NCBI GenBank assembly: GCA_003049485.1
Contig: PYST01000053.1
Coordinates: 92,069-156,068, forward strand
DNA: 64,000 bases
Direction of reading: 5' to 3'
Source: Ophioceras dolichostomum
Taxonomy: Eukaryota; Ascomycota; Sordariomycetes; Magnaporthales; Ophioceraceae
Part shown: positions 9,616 to 20,971 of the stretch, piece after piece
Layout of the letters: each line of letters starts with the position of its first letter
Numbering within the stretch: position 1 is the first letter of the stretch
Program-made: the position numbers and the translations under genes
The notes under the pieces: model-generated
Database searches by the model: none
Seen by the model: only the letters and a program-made list of their open reading frames with translations
What the model was told of the DNA's origin: nothing

Positions 9616-10641
9616 TTATCGCCCCGGAGCAAAAATCAGGTCTCTGATGGCGATCTCATTCCTCCCAACGACGATCCAGGACCCGTCAGGTTTCTTGAGC
9701 TGGCTGCCGCCAGCCATCTCCCAGCGGCGGAAGAAGTCCTTGCCCTCGCACGCCTCGAGGACGCAGGACCCCTTCTTCCACTGGTCCGGGGGGACGGCGT
9801 CGGCGTACATGAACAGCACGAGCTCGTCGAGCTCGCGGAACACCGTCTTGGAGTAGACGGTCAGGATGGCGCTGGAGCCGGTCGCACGGAAGCAGCCAGC
9901 GCTGAGCCCCAGGCGGCGCATGCGGCAGAGGGGCGGCGCCCGGGTGCGCACGAGGTCGAAGAAGGAGTTGAGCTTGCGCAGGTCGACCTCGCCCAGCAGG
10001 ACGACGGTGTCCTCGCGCGGGTTGAAGTACAGGTGGTGGTTCAGGTCGGCCACGTCGTCGCCGCAGGCGAGCCACGAGGGCCTGTTCGCGACCGCGAGCG
10101 GGAGGGCGATGTAGTAGTGCGCCAGCGCCACCTCGCGCGCCTCGACGCACACGGCCAGCGCAGCCGGGTTCGCGCTCTGCGACTGCCACTTGAGCCGGCC
10201 GCCGTGCCGGAAGTCGTTGGCGTAGTGCAGCCGCCGCGTGTGCAGCTCCACCACGCGCGGCTCGAACGACAGCTTCCAGATCTTGATCCGCAGCTCCGCG
10301 GGCAGTGCGGGGAAGAAGCGGAACGGCGCTCCGTCGGCGGCGTCATCTCCGTCCCCTGCTTCACTGCTCCCATCGGCGGCGGCGGGGATTGAAGGAGGAG
10401 GATCTGCGGCTGTGGCTGCTGCTAGCGGCGGAGAGGAGAGGCCTATGGCAGCTGCTTGCATGGGGTCTCCTTGGGCCCCTGCTGTAGGCGACAGAGGAGT
10501 CGGGAGGAGCCGTGGAGCTGACGTGGGCAGCGGTGTGTCGGTGGTGGCGGCCCGATCCTTCAACGTCAACCCACCCAGCCGACGCTCCAGCTCCAACTCC
10601 GGAGTCGCCGGCGGCGTCTCGAGGCCGTTGACGGGAGGCAT
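9616..10641 (-). CDS. 2EXR-domain protein
   Basis: Single exon, 341 aa, starting MPPVNGLETPPATPELELER. The in-frame codons upstream of 10641 begin with GTG, so the ATG is preferred. An Ala/Pro-rich linker (~25-105) precedes the 2EXR block FRFFPALPAELRIKIWKLSF at ~109-128, followed by EPRVVELHTRR, ANPAALAVCVEAREVALAHY, HLYFNPREDTVVLLG and GRNEIAIRDLIF. This fungal-expanded domain family has no defined biochemical activity and is F-box-like in its opening helix. The gene is very GC-rich with strong third-position bias. Confidence 0.85.
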   Translation of the reverse strand: MPPVNGLETPPATPELELERRLGGLTLKDRAATTDTPLPTSAPRLLPTPLSPTAGAQGDPMQAAAIGLSSPPLAAATAADPPPSIPAAADGSSEAGDGDDAADGAPFRFFPALPAELRIKIWKLSFEPRVVELHTRRLHYANDFRHGGRLKWQSQSANPAALAVCVEAREVALAHYYIALPLAVANRPSWLACGDDVADLNHHLYFNPREDTVVLLGEVDLRKLNSFFDLVRTRAPPLCRMRRLGLSAGCFRATGSSAILTVYSKTVFRELDELVLFMYADAVPPDQWKKGSCVLEACEGKDFFRRWEMAGGSQLKKPDGSWIVVGRNEIAIRDLIFAPGR

Positions 10642-11738
10642 GCCGATCAGTGGGAACGTGCAGATACGGGAAAGCAAAGAAAAAAACAAGAAGTGAAGGA
10701 GAGGGACAAGGCCGGGAAGCGGGATGGAGGGTGAGGAAAGCTCTTGCAGATCAGATTGGGAAATCTCAAGAAATATTTCAAGGAGAACCACGCAGATAGG
10801 ATGCGAGAAGACGGCAGATCTGCTTGGATAACTATGGGGCCTCCCAAGTCCAGTCCCCCAAGCCTGCGAGTTTGCCCTGTTGCCCAGCGAACCCAGAGCC
10901 TAGTTGCCCAGGTTGGATCTTTCGGTTGTGGTGGGCGAGCCGGCGAGGAGCCAGGGTAACTTCGCAATAGTTGGTGGAGGGGAAGGAATGGAAAGAGAAA
11001 TGTGGGACCGCTGGACGCTGGACCCTCGATAAAACGAGAAATATTTCGGGGTCGTGGGAGTCCAAAATTGTCCTAGTCTCCTCCAGCTTGTCCCGCTCCC
11101 CCATTCGCGGCGCGCCCTTTCGCCTTTGTGTGCCGGACAGGTTGCCTGACTTGACACCTGCACGTCCGTCCCCTGACGTCATCTTAAGGGTCTGGGCAAG
11201 TTGGGTCGGCTGAACTGCATCTCTGGAATGAGGGCTTGTTTCGTTCGGTCTTCCCCTCATCCGTTCCTTACAAGAAGCTCCGTCGACCGTTTATAAAAGT
11301 CATAAAATAGAAACGAATGGGCTTGCGGGATATGTACACTTGACATAACGTCCTTGGATGATCTACGAAGCCTGTTACCTTTTTTTTTCTTTTTCCTCTT
11401 AGGGCTGAGACCAGAGGATTGGGTCCTTCTGGAGGTACCTTCGCGGGACAATCCCTGTTTTCGCTTATTCCCAAATCTTAAGGGGTCCAGTGCCGTTCAA
11501 ATGGTGAAGTTTAAGTGAACTTCCCAACGATTCCCAATCCTGCCAGCGATATTGACCGAGATTCTCACCGTCAAGGACGCCGAGCTCTTTATATAGGGAC
11601 AATGCAGGTGCAGCTGCCCCCTAGCCAGAGCGCGCCTCGAATCGTTGCCGAAGAGGGCGGGTCTGTTTCTATTGTCAGACCAGGTGGGAAGGTCTGTGTT
11701 TTTTTGTTTTTTTTTTCAAAAATCGTCTGTCTTTTCGT

Positions 11739-11850
11739 CAAGCTCGCCAGGAAGACGGAGAAAGGGTATACGTTCCAGAACCAGCACAAGCTATCCTTCC
11801 CCAAGGCAGGACCTTACAAAGTCCTGGAGAAGATCGGACCGCTGAGTACC
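11739..11850 (+). mobile_element. Relic of Ty3/gypsy integrase C-terminus (GPY/F module)
   Basis: The frame reads KLARKTEKGYTF, then KLSFPKAGPYKVLEKIG. Spacing and residues follow the integrase C-terminal module of Ty3/gypsy elements (KGY, ~8 residues, KL, then GPY/F-x-VL-x-x-I/VG-x-L). No protease, RT, RNase H or integrase core is visible around it, and no LTR could be recognised by eye. The fragment is bounded by T-rich and C/A-rich homopolymer runs, consistent with an old, decayed insertion. Confidence 0.45.
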
Positions 11851-12426
11851 GCCCGCCGTCCTCCCCGCCCCCCCCCAAAAAAAAACCTAGGTATAGAGCA
11901 TACCAAGCGTGTTGTGCACAGGAATTTCTAAGATCTTTAAGGCTGGTGATTGTCAAAACTAGAGGAAGTGCTTCCAATATGTTCAGCTCTCGGGTCATCG
12001 TGTTCAGACAGTTTTGATCGCGGAGACACGACGTCGTCAGAGGGAGACAAGAAGAGCAGCGATGCGGCCTTTGGTGCGATTCCATTCCCTGTTGTGTCTT
12101 CTTGTGGGTCACCACGGCAAGTAGTAGGGGGAATGGCGGAAGAATCGGTGGGCGAGGTTTGTGTTGACTTGACCATGCTGGTCATATCTCTCAACCTGTG
12201 ATCCATTTCAGTATAAAGAATTCTAAATAACACCACTCAGAAAAATAATTTCGCGTAAGACAAGAGCTGTCCGTTCCATGTCCAAACCTACTAGTTGTAC
12301 TAGAGTGCCCATGTCTTCAGCACCACTTGTCTTCTCCTTCTCCTCCCACCGAGACTTCACACAAGGGGGAAGCTTGAAGTCCTTCGGCCCAATGTATTCT
12401 TAGACGGATAGGTCTCGTTGATGGAG

Positions 12427-12669
12427 TCAGCGGCCGGCAGGATTATGGTGCCAGATTGGACCGGGCCCAGGGGCACCTACCTCGCGCAAACCCTGACCCA
12501 TCGACAACGCCTGGCGGACCCGAACGGCCTCCGGGTCCTCCTCGCCCGCAGTGTCGAGCGCGCTCCTCTTCCCAAGTCGCCCCGCCTCGGCAATCTTGTC
12601 GCGGACCCTCTGCTGGATGGCAATACGGCTGTCATTCTCGTCAAACACAAAGCGCATCGTGTTGGGCAT
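12427..12669 (-). pseudogene. Orphan coding-like fragment
   Basis: On the minus strand an 80-codon frame contains MRFVFDENDSRIAIQQRVRD and KIAEAGRLGKRSALDTAGEE, with charged helical composition. It runs into GCGCGAG|GTAGGT, a plausible splice donor near 12482. No continuation with comparable quality was found up- or downstream, so it looks like a gene remnant or one exon of an unrecognised gene. The family is unknown. Confidence 0.25.
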
Positions 12670-14053
12670 CCGCGTCGAGCTCGTAGACTGTCTGATGCGT
12701 GTCGACGACTAGCAGCGGGCACTATTAGTAGTAGTTCGGGAGGAGGTCGTCGTCCGGAGAAGGATCTTCCTTTTCAAGCTTCATCTATGAAACAACGAAG
12801 AGGACCGTCGGGTCGCTGCAGGGGCACCTAGTCTGCCCTGTTATGGGCGGAAGTGTCGTCACTGTCGGCACAGTGCCTGTGCACGTGAGCACCGCCGAGC
12901 CGGGCACCTCGACCAGGCTAAAGCCATAGCTGATGGGATGACGAGATGGGAGGCACTAGTCGGCAGTTCTACGAGGTGGACAGTCATGCTAGTAGCGGTT
13001 ACTCTTTCATCTTCTCCATGAGCCGATGGCGGGCTTTGGTAGACGGAGCTGTCCACTCTGCTTCCTCACGGCTCTTGCTTCAGTATCTTGTGTACTACAA
13101 AGTGCGATATAGGCTAGTACTTACCTACTCAGCTAGTTGCATCGACCGTCGAGCCTTCTAGTACACTTACACAAGATTCTTCTATTCCGCCATTCACCTC
13201 AAATCTCATCGAGACCTCTGCCTCTTCGCCATCCCAAGGATTTATCCTCGAGATGGCGCGGTGTCATCTTAGCGGTCTACCAAGGCCTGGGTATTGGCTA
13301 AGTGATTTCAGCCGGGGCGGTGCTCGTGTATGGTTCTCGGGCTCCGAGAGACAGTGCAGTTGATGGTGCCGTAGGATAGATGGAGAATCATCCTTCGAAT
13401 GTCACGAAGCGAGTGGCACGGGGGCCTTTCATTTTGATATCCGCCTTGCAAAGGAGATGGATACATACTACACAATAACTGTTCCTGTTAGGGCCGTAAT
13501 GGCAAGAGTAGGAGTGTCGGCCTTGACCCGTTCTTGCCTCTTTTGCGTGTTGTATGCGTGGGTGTGGACGTGTGCTAGCGTGTAATGATGGACAGCACCC
13601 TGGAAGAGGAGTAGGAGCAGAAGGGCTAGGCTAGGAGGCTAGACGGTGAAGCCAAGGTGCGTAGTGAAAACAGAGCTGCCCGACTGACAGGATTAGGTCA
13701 GTATTCACCGCGTTAGCTTGTCCAACAGTCAAGTGGTTGCCACGAGTCTTTGCGTGTGCAGCTAAGTGTACCTTTGTACGTTACTGGGGCAATCATAGCT
13801 TGTATTCACGATCTTTGTGACCTTTGTACTTGCTGGCAGGTGCGACTCACGCGTAGTGCATATACTTGGCCGTGAATCTTCCCGACGCGGCCGCGTGAGG
13901 TGGGTTACTGTTGGTAAATAACACCAAAATCACCAAAATCACAGCCCTGCAAGTTCAGTCTTCCTGTCGTGCCACGCAACCACATTCAAACTCCCAACCC
14001 AGCCCAGCAGTTTCACACGAATCTCTACTACCTTTTGCCAAGCCACTCTCACC

Positions 14054-14954
14054 ATGTCGGATCTCACCATGCCAGACATCACCATGTCGGACGCAGCCGA
14101 GCCCCCTAACAGTGCTAGCATCGCTAGCAGCCTGCAGGAGGTCCAGCAGACGCGCCAGGGCAGCATTCTTATCTACTACGGCATCTCTCCCGGCGGCTGG
14201 GCCTTCCTCAGTCTCACCGACGAACACCTGCTCAAGCACAACCACAAGAACCCGGACCTGCGTAGATCCCTCGAGATCTGGACCGGCGACGGCGATGGAT
14301 GCTACTTCTTCGCCTATACGGGCGACGGCGAGTTGAGCCTCGGCCTACACCTCACCATCCCGGCCATGGCTGAGATGTGGGAGCACTACGGCGTGTCGGC
14401 CGAGCACGTCGACGAGATGGTCCGGACGTGTGCTAGTAACACCGTCATCGAGGAGCCGCAGCATGACGGTCTGCATGCCGAGGACTCGGAGGTCGCTGCC
14501 CCCGTTGCTGCTGCTACGACGGAGGGCGCGGCCGCCGCCCAGCCGGCTGCTGCCCCCGCCGAGATGAAGAAGACTAAGAAGCCGAGAAAGCCGAGGGCCA
14601 AGAAGAACGAGTCGATTCACCTCACGACGTCTGCTATTCCGCTTGGGGGCCACCCGAGAGGTACAAAATAAACATTTATTTGATTTTCAGAGAGATATAC
14701 CGCCACAATTGCCCCCGAAACATCGTACTCTGTGTATCCAAGCACCGTTCAGAACTGTTCAGAACGTCCACGTGTCACTGCATGCGCGCAAAGAGCAACC
14801 TAATTTTGTGAGAAGCCATATACTAACACTGACCTCTTTCTTTGACTATAAAAAAGCGCCAATCACGATCCTCAGCGATCCGGACCCGTGTCTTGCTCCT
14901 CGCATCGATGGGAAGTTCGACGCGGCGGCATACCTCAACATGAATTTCGACTGA
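14054..14954 (+). CDS. Hypothetical protein with acidic N-terminal domain and a Lys/Pro/Arg-rich basic segment
   Basis: Exons are 14054-14660 and 14857-14954, 234 aa. The ATG at 14054 is followed by a repeated MSDLTMPDITMSDAAE opening with further ATGs at 14069 and 14084. A compact domain follows (QGSILIYYGISPGGWAFLSL ... SLEIWTGDGDGCYFFAYTGD), then an Ala-rich linker and a basic KKTKKPRKPRAKK segment at about residues 175-187, resembling nuclear/DNA-binding tails. The intron is inferred from donor GTACAA, a perfect TACTAAC branch point at 14821-14827 and an AAAAG acceptor; it recovers ITILSDPDPCLAPRIDGKFD as the C-terminus. Without splicing, the frame stops at 14671. I do not recognise the family. 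Confidence 0.6.
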
Positions 14955-15163
14955 GGAGGACCCAGTTGTTGTTTCTTCACTTTGATTTTTGTTTTCTTGT
15001 TTTTTTTTTCAAACCATTGGCTGCACCCTCAATGCTAGGACGATTGCGGTCATAGTACAGGAATCGGGAAGGTACACTACACTACATGTATCTAAAGAGG
15101 AACGGTACATAGAACACCACACTACGGCCGTGTCTATCAGAAGGCCTATGCAAACGAAGGATC

Positions 15164-18100
15164 TTATGCATCATCATCCCACCGTATCTTCATCGCCACA
15201 GGCACAGGCGAGAACTCGCTCTGGTCCTCAACCATGAAATCCCGAAGTCTATTTACAACCGCTGTTGCTTCTGCAGCCTTCTCATCCCCGTCGACCTCCA
15301 CCTTCCCACCCGCTCCGGCCCGCCTAGCCGCGAACGCCGGCGCCGTCTTCACGAGTCCTCGGGCCCCGTCCGCACGCCGCAGTCCCTTCAGCCGCAGCAC
15401 GGCCCGGACCACAGCAGCAGCCGCAGCAGCCGCCATCTCGACGCCGACGTCGCCCCACGGCCCCAGGAGGGGGGCGTATGCGGTCGCGGGCCGATCCGTC
15501 CGCACGGCCTCGGGCTCGGGCCCGACAGCGGAGGCGTCGAGCGATGCGGCTGCCAGATCGACGAGGACGGGACGGCCGGCGGCGAGACTGAACGTCGCGA
15601 AGGCCTGGTCGGACGAGAGGAGGCGGTAGGCTGGCGCGGAGGCGTTGAGGCGGGCGCCCTCGAGGACGCTGCGGAGCAGTGGGACGAACATCGCGGTCAG
15701 TCATCAGTCATCATAACCGGAGTACAACGAAGCAGACAAAAGGATCCGTCGGGGAAGTCAGTCAGGAGATTGGACAGAAGAGCACTCACTACTTCGCAAA
15801 CATCTCCTCAGCCTCAGGCGTATCTAGCCCCGCAAGCCGCTGCACCTCAGCCAGATGCGTCTTCCCTACTCCCTCACCAAGATAGAACTCGAGGCTCTGC
15901 GCCGTCAGAAGCGTCAAACTCGCCGTCCAAGCCGCCGCAGCCGGCAGCGTGAAGCCCCAGGCCCTGTCCGACGACGAGGTGGCCATCCTGGAGCCCTCGA
16001 ACCCCTCCACCAGATGCCGCACGAGCTCCTCTCCGCAGGCCTTCAGCTCCGGCGAAGATGAGGAGGAGGACCCGCTCGCGGAGGATCCCAATATGTCCCT
16101 GAGCCTAGCAAGCATGCCGCCGCCGCCGCCCGAACGACTGCTCAGCGTATCGGCGAGCCTTCTAGCCGGCTCGCGCGCCGCTTCGCACCGTCGCAGGGCG
16201 GCGCCTCTATCGACGTCCCAGAAGGCGGCGGCGTACGCGGCCGTCAGGTCGTGGGAGAGCTCGTAGTCGGCGTAGCTGCCGCCGCTTGCCTTGCTGTTGA
16301 GGGGGATGGAGAACACGGCGGCCGTGAAGCGGGCGTGGGCGAGCGCGATGACTTCTCTGATCACGTCGATCTCGTGCACGCCCGGGATGCCGACGGCGGT
16401 GGCGTGGGAGGCGAGGAGGGAGCGGGTGGTGGAGGCGTAGAAGGCGCGGAGGGCGCTGAGTTGCTGCTGTTCCTTCTCGCGGGTGGGCGTTTTGGACGCT
16501 GCTGGGGATGGTGAAGAGAAAGAGGAAGACTGTTTTTCGGTGGTGGCAGTCTTGGTCTTCGCGCTCGGTCCTACGAAGGGGTTGTATGTCGGACCACCTA
16601 GGCTGGCGGGGGCGAAGGAGGCGAGCGGCTTGCACCACGTCGCGAGCAGGGTGTCTTTGTTGCCGAGGATGGCGGCGGCGGCGGCGTGCGAGCGGACGAC
16701 GTGCGGGCGATGGCGCCGCGCGGGAGGGTCCCACGAGTAGCGGGACGAGACGCCCAGCTTGTCGAGGATGAGTTTGTTCTCCGAGGGCACGACGAAGGGG
16801 AAGTTGGCGTGGATGCTATTGGCGGCGAAGTGGTCCGGGAAGGCGCAGTTGAAGAGCTTATAGATGATGTGGCCCTGGTTGACCTTGGAGTCGCTGCTTG
16901 CCGCGTTGAACCCCCAGTTGGTGAGGTTCTTGGGCGTGTAGTCCACCGTGAAGAAGCGGTCGCCCCTGACGAGCGAGACGGCGTCGGACAGGATCGCCCG
17001 CCCCGCGGTGAAGGACGGGCAGAGGCCGCTGCCGGGGAGGTGGGGGGGCTTTGTCTGCTCGACCGCGATGCCCGGGGACAGCTCGACCGCGTCCGGCGAG
17101 CCGTAGAGGGCGGACAGCTTGCGGACGACCTCGGGATCCGGGTTGATCTCCTCGAAGGTCTCGTACCGCGCCAGGCCGATGAAGTCGCGGAATTCGTTGA
17201 GCGTCGCCACGTTCCAGTGCCGGGCCTGCTTTATGCCCAGGATCTCGATCGCCCTCATGCAGCTGGGGATGTGGTTAGGTGCGAAGGCGCCCGCGACGTC
17301 CTCGATCGACGTCCGCATGATGTCGACCAAGCCGCCGTCGTCGAAAGAGCCATCGGCTTGCCGCTCGAGACCGGCCAACACGCGCTTGTCAGGCTCGGCG
17401 GGTATGGTCGCTTCGAAGCCCTTCATGGCCCCGAGTACCTCGCCCAGGCTGGCAGTAGCGGGATCTCTTCCCTTCAGGAGGCCTCGGAGTTCGTCGGCGG
17501 TCCATTGGTCGTCGCGCTGGGACAGAGTGCAGTGCCAGCGGTAGATCATGTTGAACTCGACGGACACCTGGTTGCCGACCGCCTCGGGCGTCGGAGTGGC
17601 AAGAAGGCTCTTGCCGTGTTTCGCCCGAGGGTCGATGCACCATTGGGTCTCCACCCGATTGAGATTCAGGATCGTCCGCACGTAGTCGCCCATAATGATG
17701 TTCACGTAGAGCCCACAAGTCACGAGCCTCGCTGTCTGGAAGAGATCGTTGTCGTACTTTTTCCAGGCCGGGTTCGAATCGTCAAGCGTACCTGATGACG
17801 GCTTCGTGAAGCGCCCGCCCTCGTTGATCCTAGTTCGCATCGTCAGTTTCGGAAAAAGCACTTGTTGGATGAGAGCGCTCAGAGCTTACTCTGCCAGACG
17901 GCGTGCGACGTGGTTGTGGAACCGGTTGAACATGATGAGCAGGACGCCGACGCCAGGGGGAAATCCCAGCACCCGCTTGGAGCTGAAGCAGTCTGGCTTC
18001 AGGAGCCCATCCCTCATAGTTCGCACGGCATGTTGCTCTTCGGTGTTCCTCCCGTAGAGCGGAGACAGGTCGAGATAAGACGACGTCAAGTTGATGTTAT

Positions 18101-18874
18101 AGTCCTCGTGCGACTGGCCAGTTTATCAGCAAATGCCCTCTGTAGTGCGGAATATTTTCTCTGTCGTTGTAGTTGCAAATGCATAATAGGCTCGCCTGAA
18201 GCTCCTTACCGTCTGGAAGATGTCATGCGTGATGATCGAAGCCATGTAGAAGAGCACGCTGGAGATCCCGTGAGGATGCGGCTTGAACTTCGCCGGATCT
18301 CTCACCAGCAGAGTGTCGAAGATCACCGACGCCTCGGGGGGATTCGGATGCTGGAAGACCATGGGCTTCGCGGAACGCGCGTATGGCGTGTTGGCGGCAC
18401 CGAGCCGTGGGTTGTAGATGTTGTTGTTCGATCCATCTGCCTCACGATACCTTTGATGGAGGATGGGTCATCAGCACCATGTCCGTGGAGTCGAAAGCGT
18501 CGAGGATGTTTTGCTCCTGGGCGGCGGGTTGGAAAATGCTCTTTTTGGGTCGATGCTACTATCCATATCACTTACTTGTACTCTTGTCCAAGGGAGCTAT
18601 AGGGTGGGTGGATGAGGCTGCTCCACAGGTCGTTGACGAGACTGTCGGTGATCTTCTTGGCCGTCTTGGAGCGAGAAGGAAGCTTCGCGAGCAGCTGGAC
18701 AGATCTCTCGAGGAGAAGAATCCTGTCGTTGTGGACTCCCGTCTTCGCCGAGTCGAACAGGGTCTTGAGCGTTCCGAAGTCTTTCATGCCCATCCGCTGG
18801 AGATCAGCAACAAGTCCCGTATACTCCGTATTCGGGCTGTTCCCCGGCTTGTTGGGGTGCTTGGATGGAGCCAT
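15164..18874 (-). CDS. Psi-producing oxygenase / linoleate dioxygenase-P450 fusion lacking the P450 heme cysteine (10R-DOX-like)
   Basis: Five exons (complement 15164-15668, 15790-17829, 17890-18113, 18210-18450, 18576-18874), 1102 aa, the family's usual length. The N-terminal heme peroxidase (animal-COX-like) domain oxygenates linoleate. ASIITHDIFQT carries the distal His (~H175), and EFNMIYRWH has the radical Tyr (~Y351) and proximal heme His (~H354); FRDFIGLARYETFEEINPDP and VRGDRFFTVDYTPKNLTNWG follow. The C-terminal P450 domain keeps ExxR (EGAR in AKYVLEGARLN) but where related enzymes have GPHxC it reads LLGPWGDVGVEM, so the thiolate Cys is Asp at ~D1008. It is therefore expected to release hydroperoxide, as 10R-dioxygenases do, and not to isomerise to diols. 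In fungi such oxylipins regulate sporulation and secondary metabolism. Introns 2-5 have standard signals; intron 1 ends AAAG. The terminal exon is extremely GC- and Ala-rich. Confidence 0.88.
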
Positions 18875-20971
18875 CGCGGCGATGGACTTGAACGCTCGTT
18901 GGACGGACGATCGAGTGGTGATTCCTCCCAAGGAGGAGCGAAAAGCGAATAGTAACTGACTAGCTCCGAGAGAAAGAAAACGGGCGAGGATGGGAAGTTG
19001 ATGCACGGAAATCGTACATACAGATCACTTTGGGAGGTCAGCAGGATTTGAGTCGCCCGAAATTGGCAAGCGCCGGGGCTCCTGCCCCTGATACATAGAT
19101 CTTCCGAGGACCAAATGAGGCATCCAATGTGTTCAGGTGCTCAGTTGACATTTGCGGCCACAGCCACACGTCTCCTCCCGTCTCGGATGGCCTTGTCGGC
19201 CTGGAGGAGCATCCCTCCATCTTCTGCTCGGACCATCGTCGACCCTGGCTCCGACCATCGAGTAGCACACAACCACCGTAAAGCACTCGATAAACATTCC
19301 GTCCCAGTGTCAAAGGGAAGAGGAACGAGGGTGCCTTTGCTTTTGAAGGTTTTCTTGGCGTCGTGCCCAGAGTGGCACGGCAGCCATCGAGGGCCACGAG
19401 GGACGACCACCAGACAGCAGCCAGGTCGGGACCAAGTGCGGGCTTTTCGCAGGACCAGGAGAGGGAGTTTTTGAAGGATTCGGGATCTGGCGTGGGAGGA
19501 ACTCGGGAGGAACTCGGACTGGATGGGATACTGGAAGGGAACGCGACCTGGTACGTTGTGCCCTGCATCCAGACATCGACCATAAAAATTCTGCACGAAT
19601 GGGGGCAGATACCTGAGAGCGGCGCATCCGAAGTACATAGCTATCCCGCGACGAGGCATCGATGTTGTGTGGGGGGAGGACAGCCACTAGCATACGCACA
19701 CGCGAAGGGTGCCTCAGCTGACGCAACTAGGACCGAAATTACACTTCAGCTCGGGGGGTAAAACGCCTCGAGTGGAAGAAGAACGGAATGCCATCGTTGC
19801 CCAGTGAATGCATCCCACGTGCCGCTTCACTACCGTACCTACGTACGGAGCAAACTCAAGGCTGCCACCATTTATCTCGCGCCCTGGCGATGAGGGGGTG
19901 TCAAGCCCCTGAAATCATCATCATCGGCTTAACCCTTGCCAGATTCGAGGCCGGTGAGCATGGTTAAACTCCGTATCCGGGTAGGCTAGAGCGGCCGCCA
20001 CGCCCGCCTCAGCCAAGACAAGACAACCTCGTCTGGACCAGAAACCAAACTTATAATCTGTGCTTCTGTACAGTAATTGTAGCATCCGAGCAGGGAGGGA
20101 TCTGACAAAGCGCGGCACACGGCGTGTGCAGCGCTGGGAGGGTAAGCGATGGTTACATCGACCTCGACTGGACTGGACAATTACACAGCCGCCAAGATGG
20201 CGGGAAGTTCGTCCATGGTCTCCATGGTCCAGACCGTTTCGGTCATGGGCATGCTGGCCGTAAATGAGGGAGCGTCCTAGGTCCAGCTCTGTGGGCGGAA
20301 AACTCGAGGTGACAAAATCTTCGTATGCGCAGCGCCGCCATCGCCGGCCAGTACATCGGGCGCGGACGGGTGAGTGAGGATCTGGCCGGTCGTTTTGCAA
20401 CCAGACATGCCTCGCCAACATTCGCCGCGCCGTAGCTCGCTTGAAGGAGGCACGCCAGTTGGGCGAGACTTTCTGTACGAACATGTCGATGCGATAAGGT
20501 GCTGATGACAGGGCGGCCCGTCGCCTGTGGACTTGGACCACGCCACAGATGTGCATGCCATATCAAAGGTCCCATATTTCCTTATTGAAATGGCCAAGGA
20601 AGGAGGACCTGGGAAAGGAACCAATTAGATTATTTTAGTAGGAGTGCTTGGGACACCATCCCCCATCCTTCCACTCAATATCTTGAGGAGGCGTTCCTCA
20701 GCTCGCAACGAAACCACTAGTGTAACGACAGATAGAGAACACTGCATCATGGTGTATACCACAACGGGAGTTGCAGAGCTGTCCATGGTGACAACGATGA
20801 CGAATATATATACCTAATCAACCTTGCCCAGGTATCTAATAAAGCTCGCATCTTCGAATGGTCGTATGATCCTTCAAGTCCGACCCGTACCCTCCTTGAG
20901 CCCCTTGCCGCCCTGGGGCTGAACAGTGCGGCGACGGCGGCGACAGCCCCCAAACTGCCCGTGCCTGCGTT
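18875..20971. other. Intergenic, no gene recognised
   Basis: Upstream region of the oxygenase and downstream of the PBP2-like gene. Overlapping open frames at 19.04-19.76 and 19.92-20.62 kb have no conserved motifs and shadow each other on both strands. Confidence 0.45.

Larger units (their letters stand above)
10642..14053. other. Gene-poor region with transposon debris
   Basis: Over 3.4 kb no intact gene is recognised. It includes the 2EXR promoter, T/A homopolymer runs near 11381-11398, 11701-11716 and 11872-11885, a Ty3/gypsy integrase relic (separate entry) and an orphan coding-like fragment on the minus strand (separate entry). The 13.1-13.9 kb part has nothing I can name. Confidence 0.5.

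Noticed and set aside
19921..20556. 211-codon minus-strand frame
   Set aside because: Arg/His/Ser-rich with no ordered motif and several overlapping frames of equal length; typical of non-coding GC-rich DNA.
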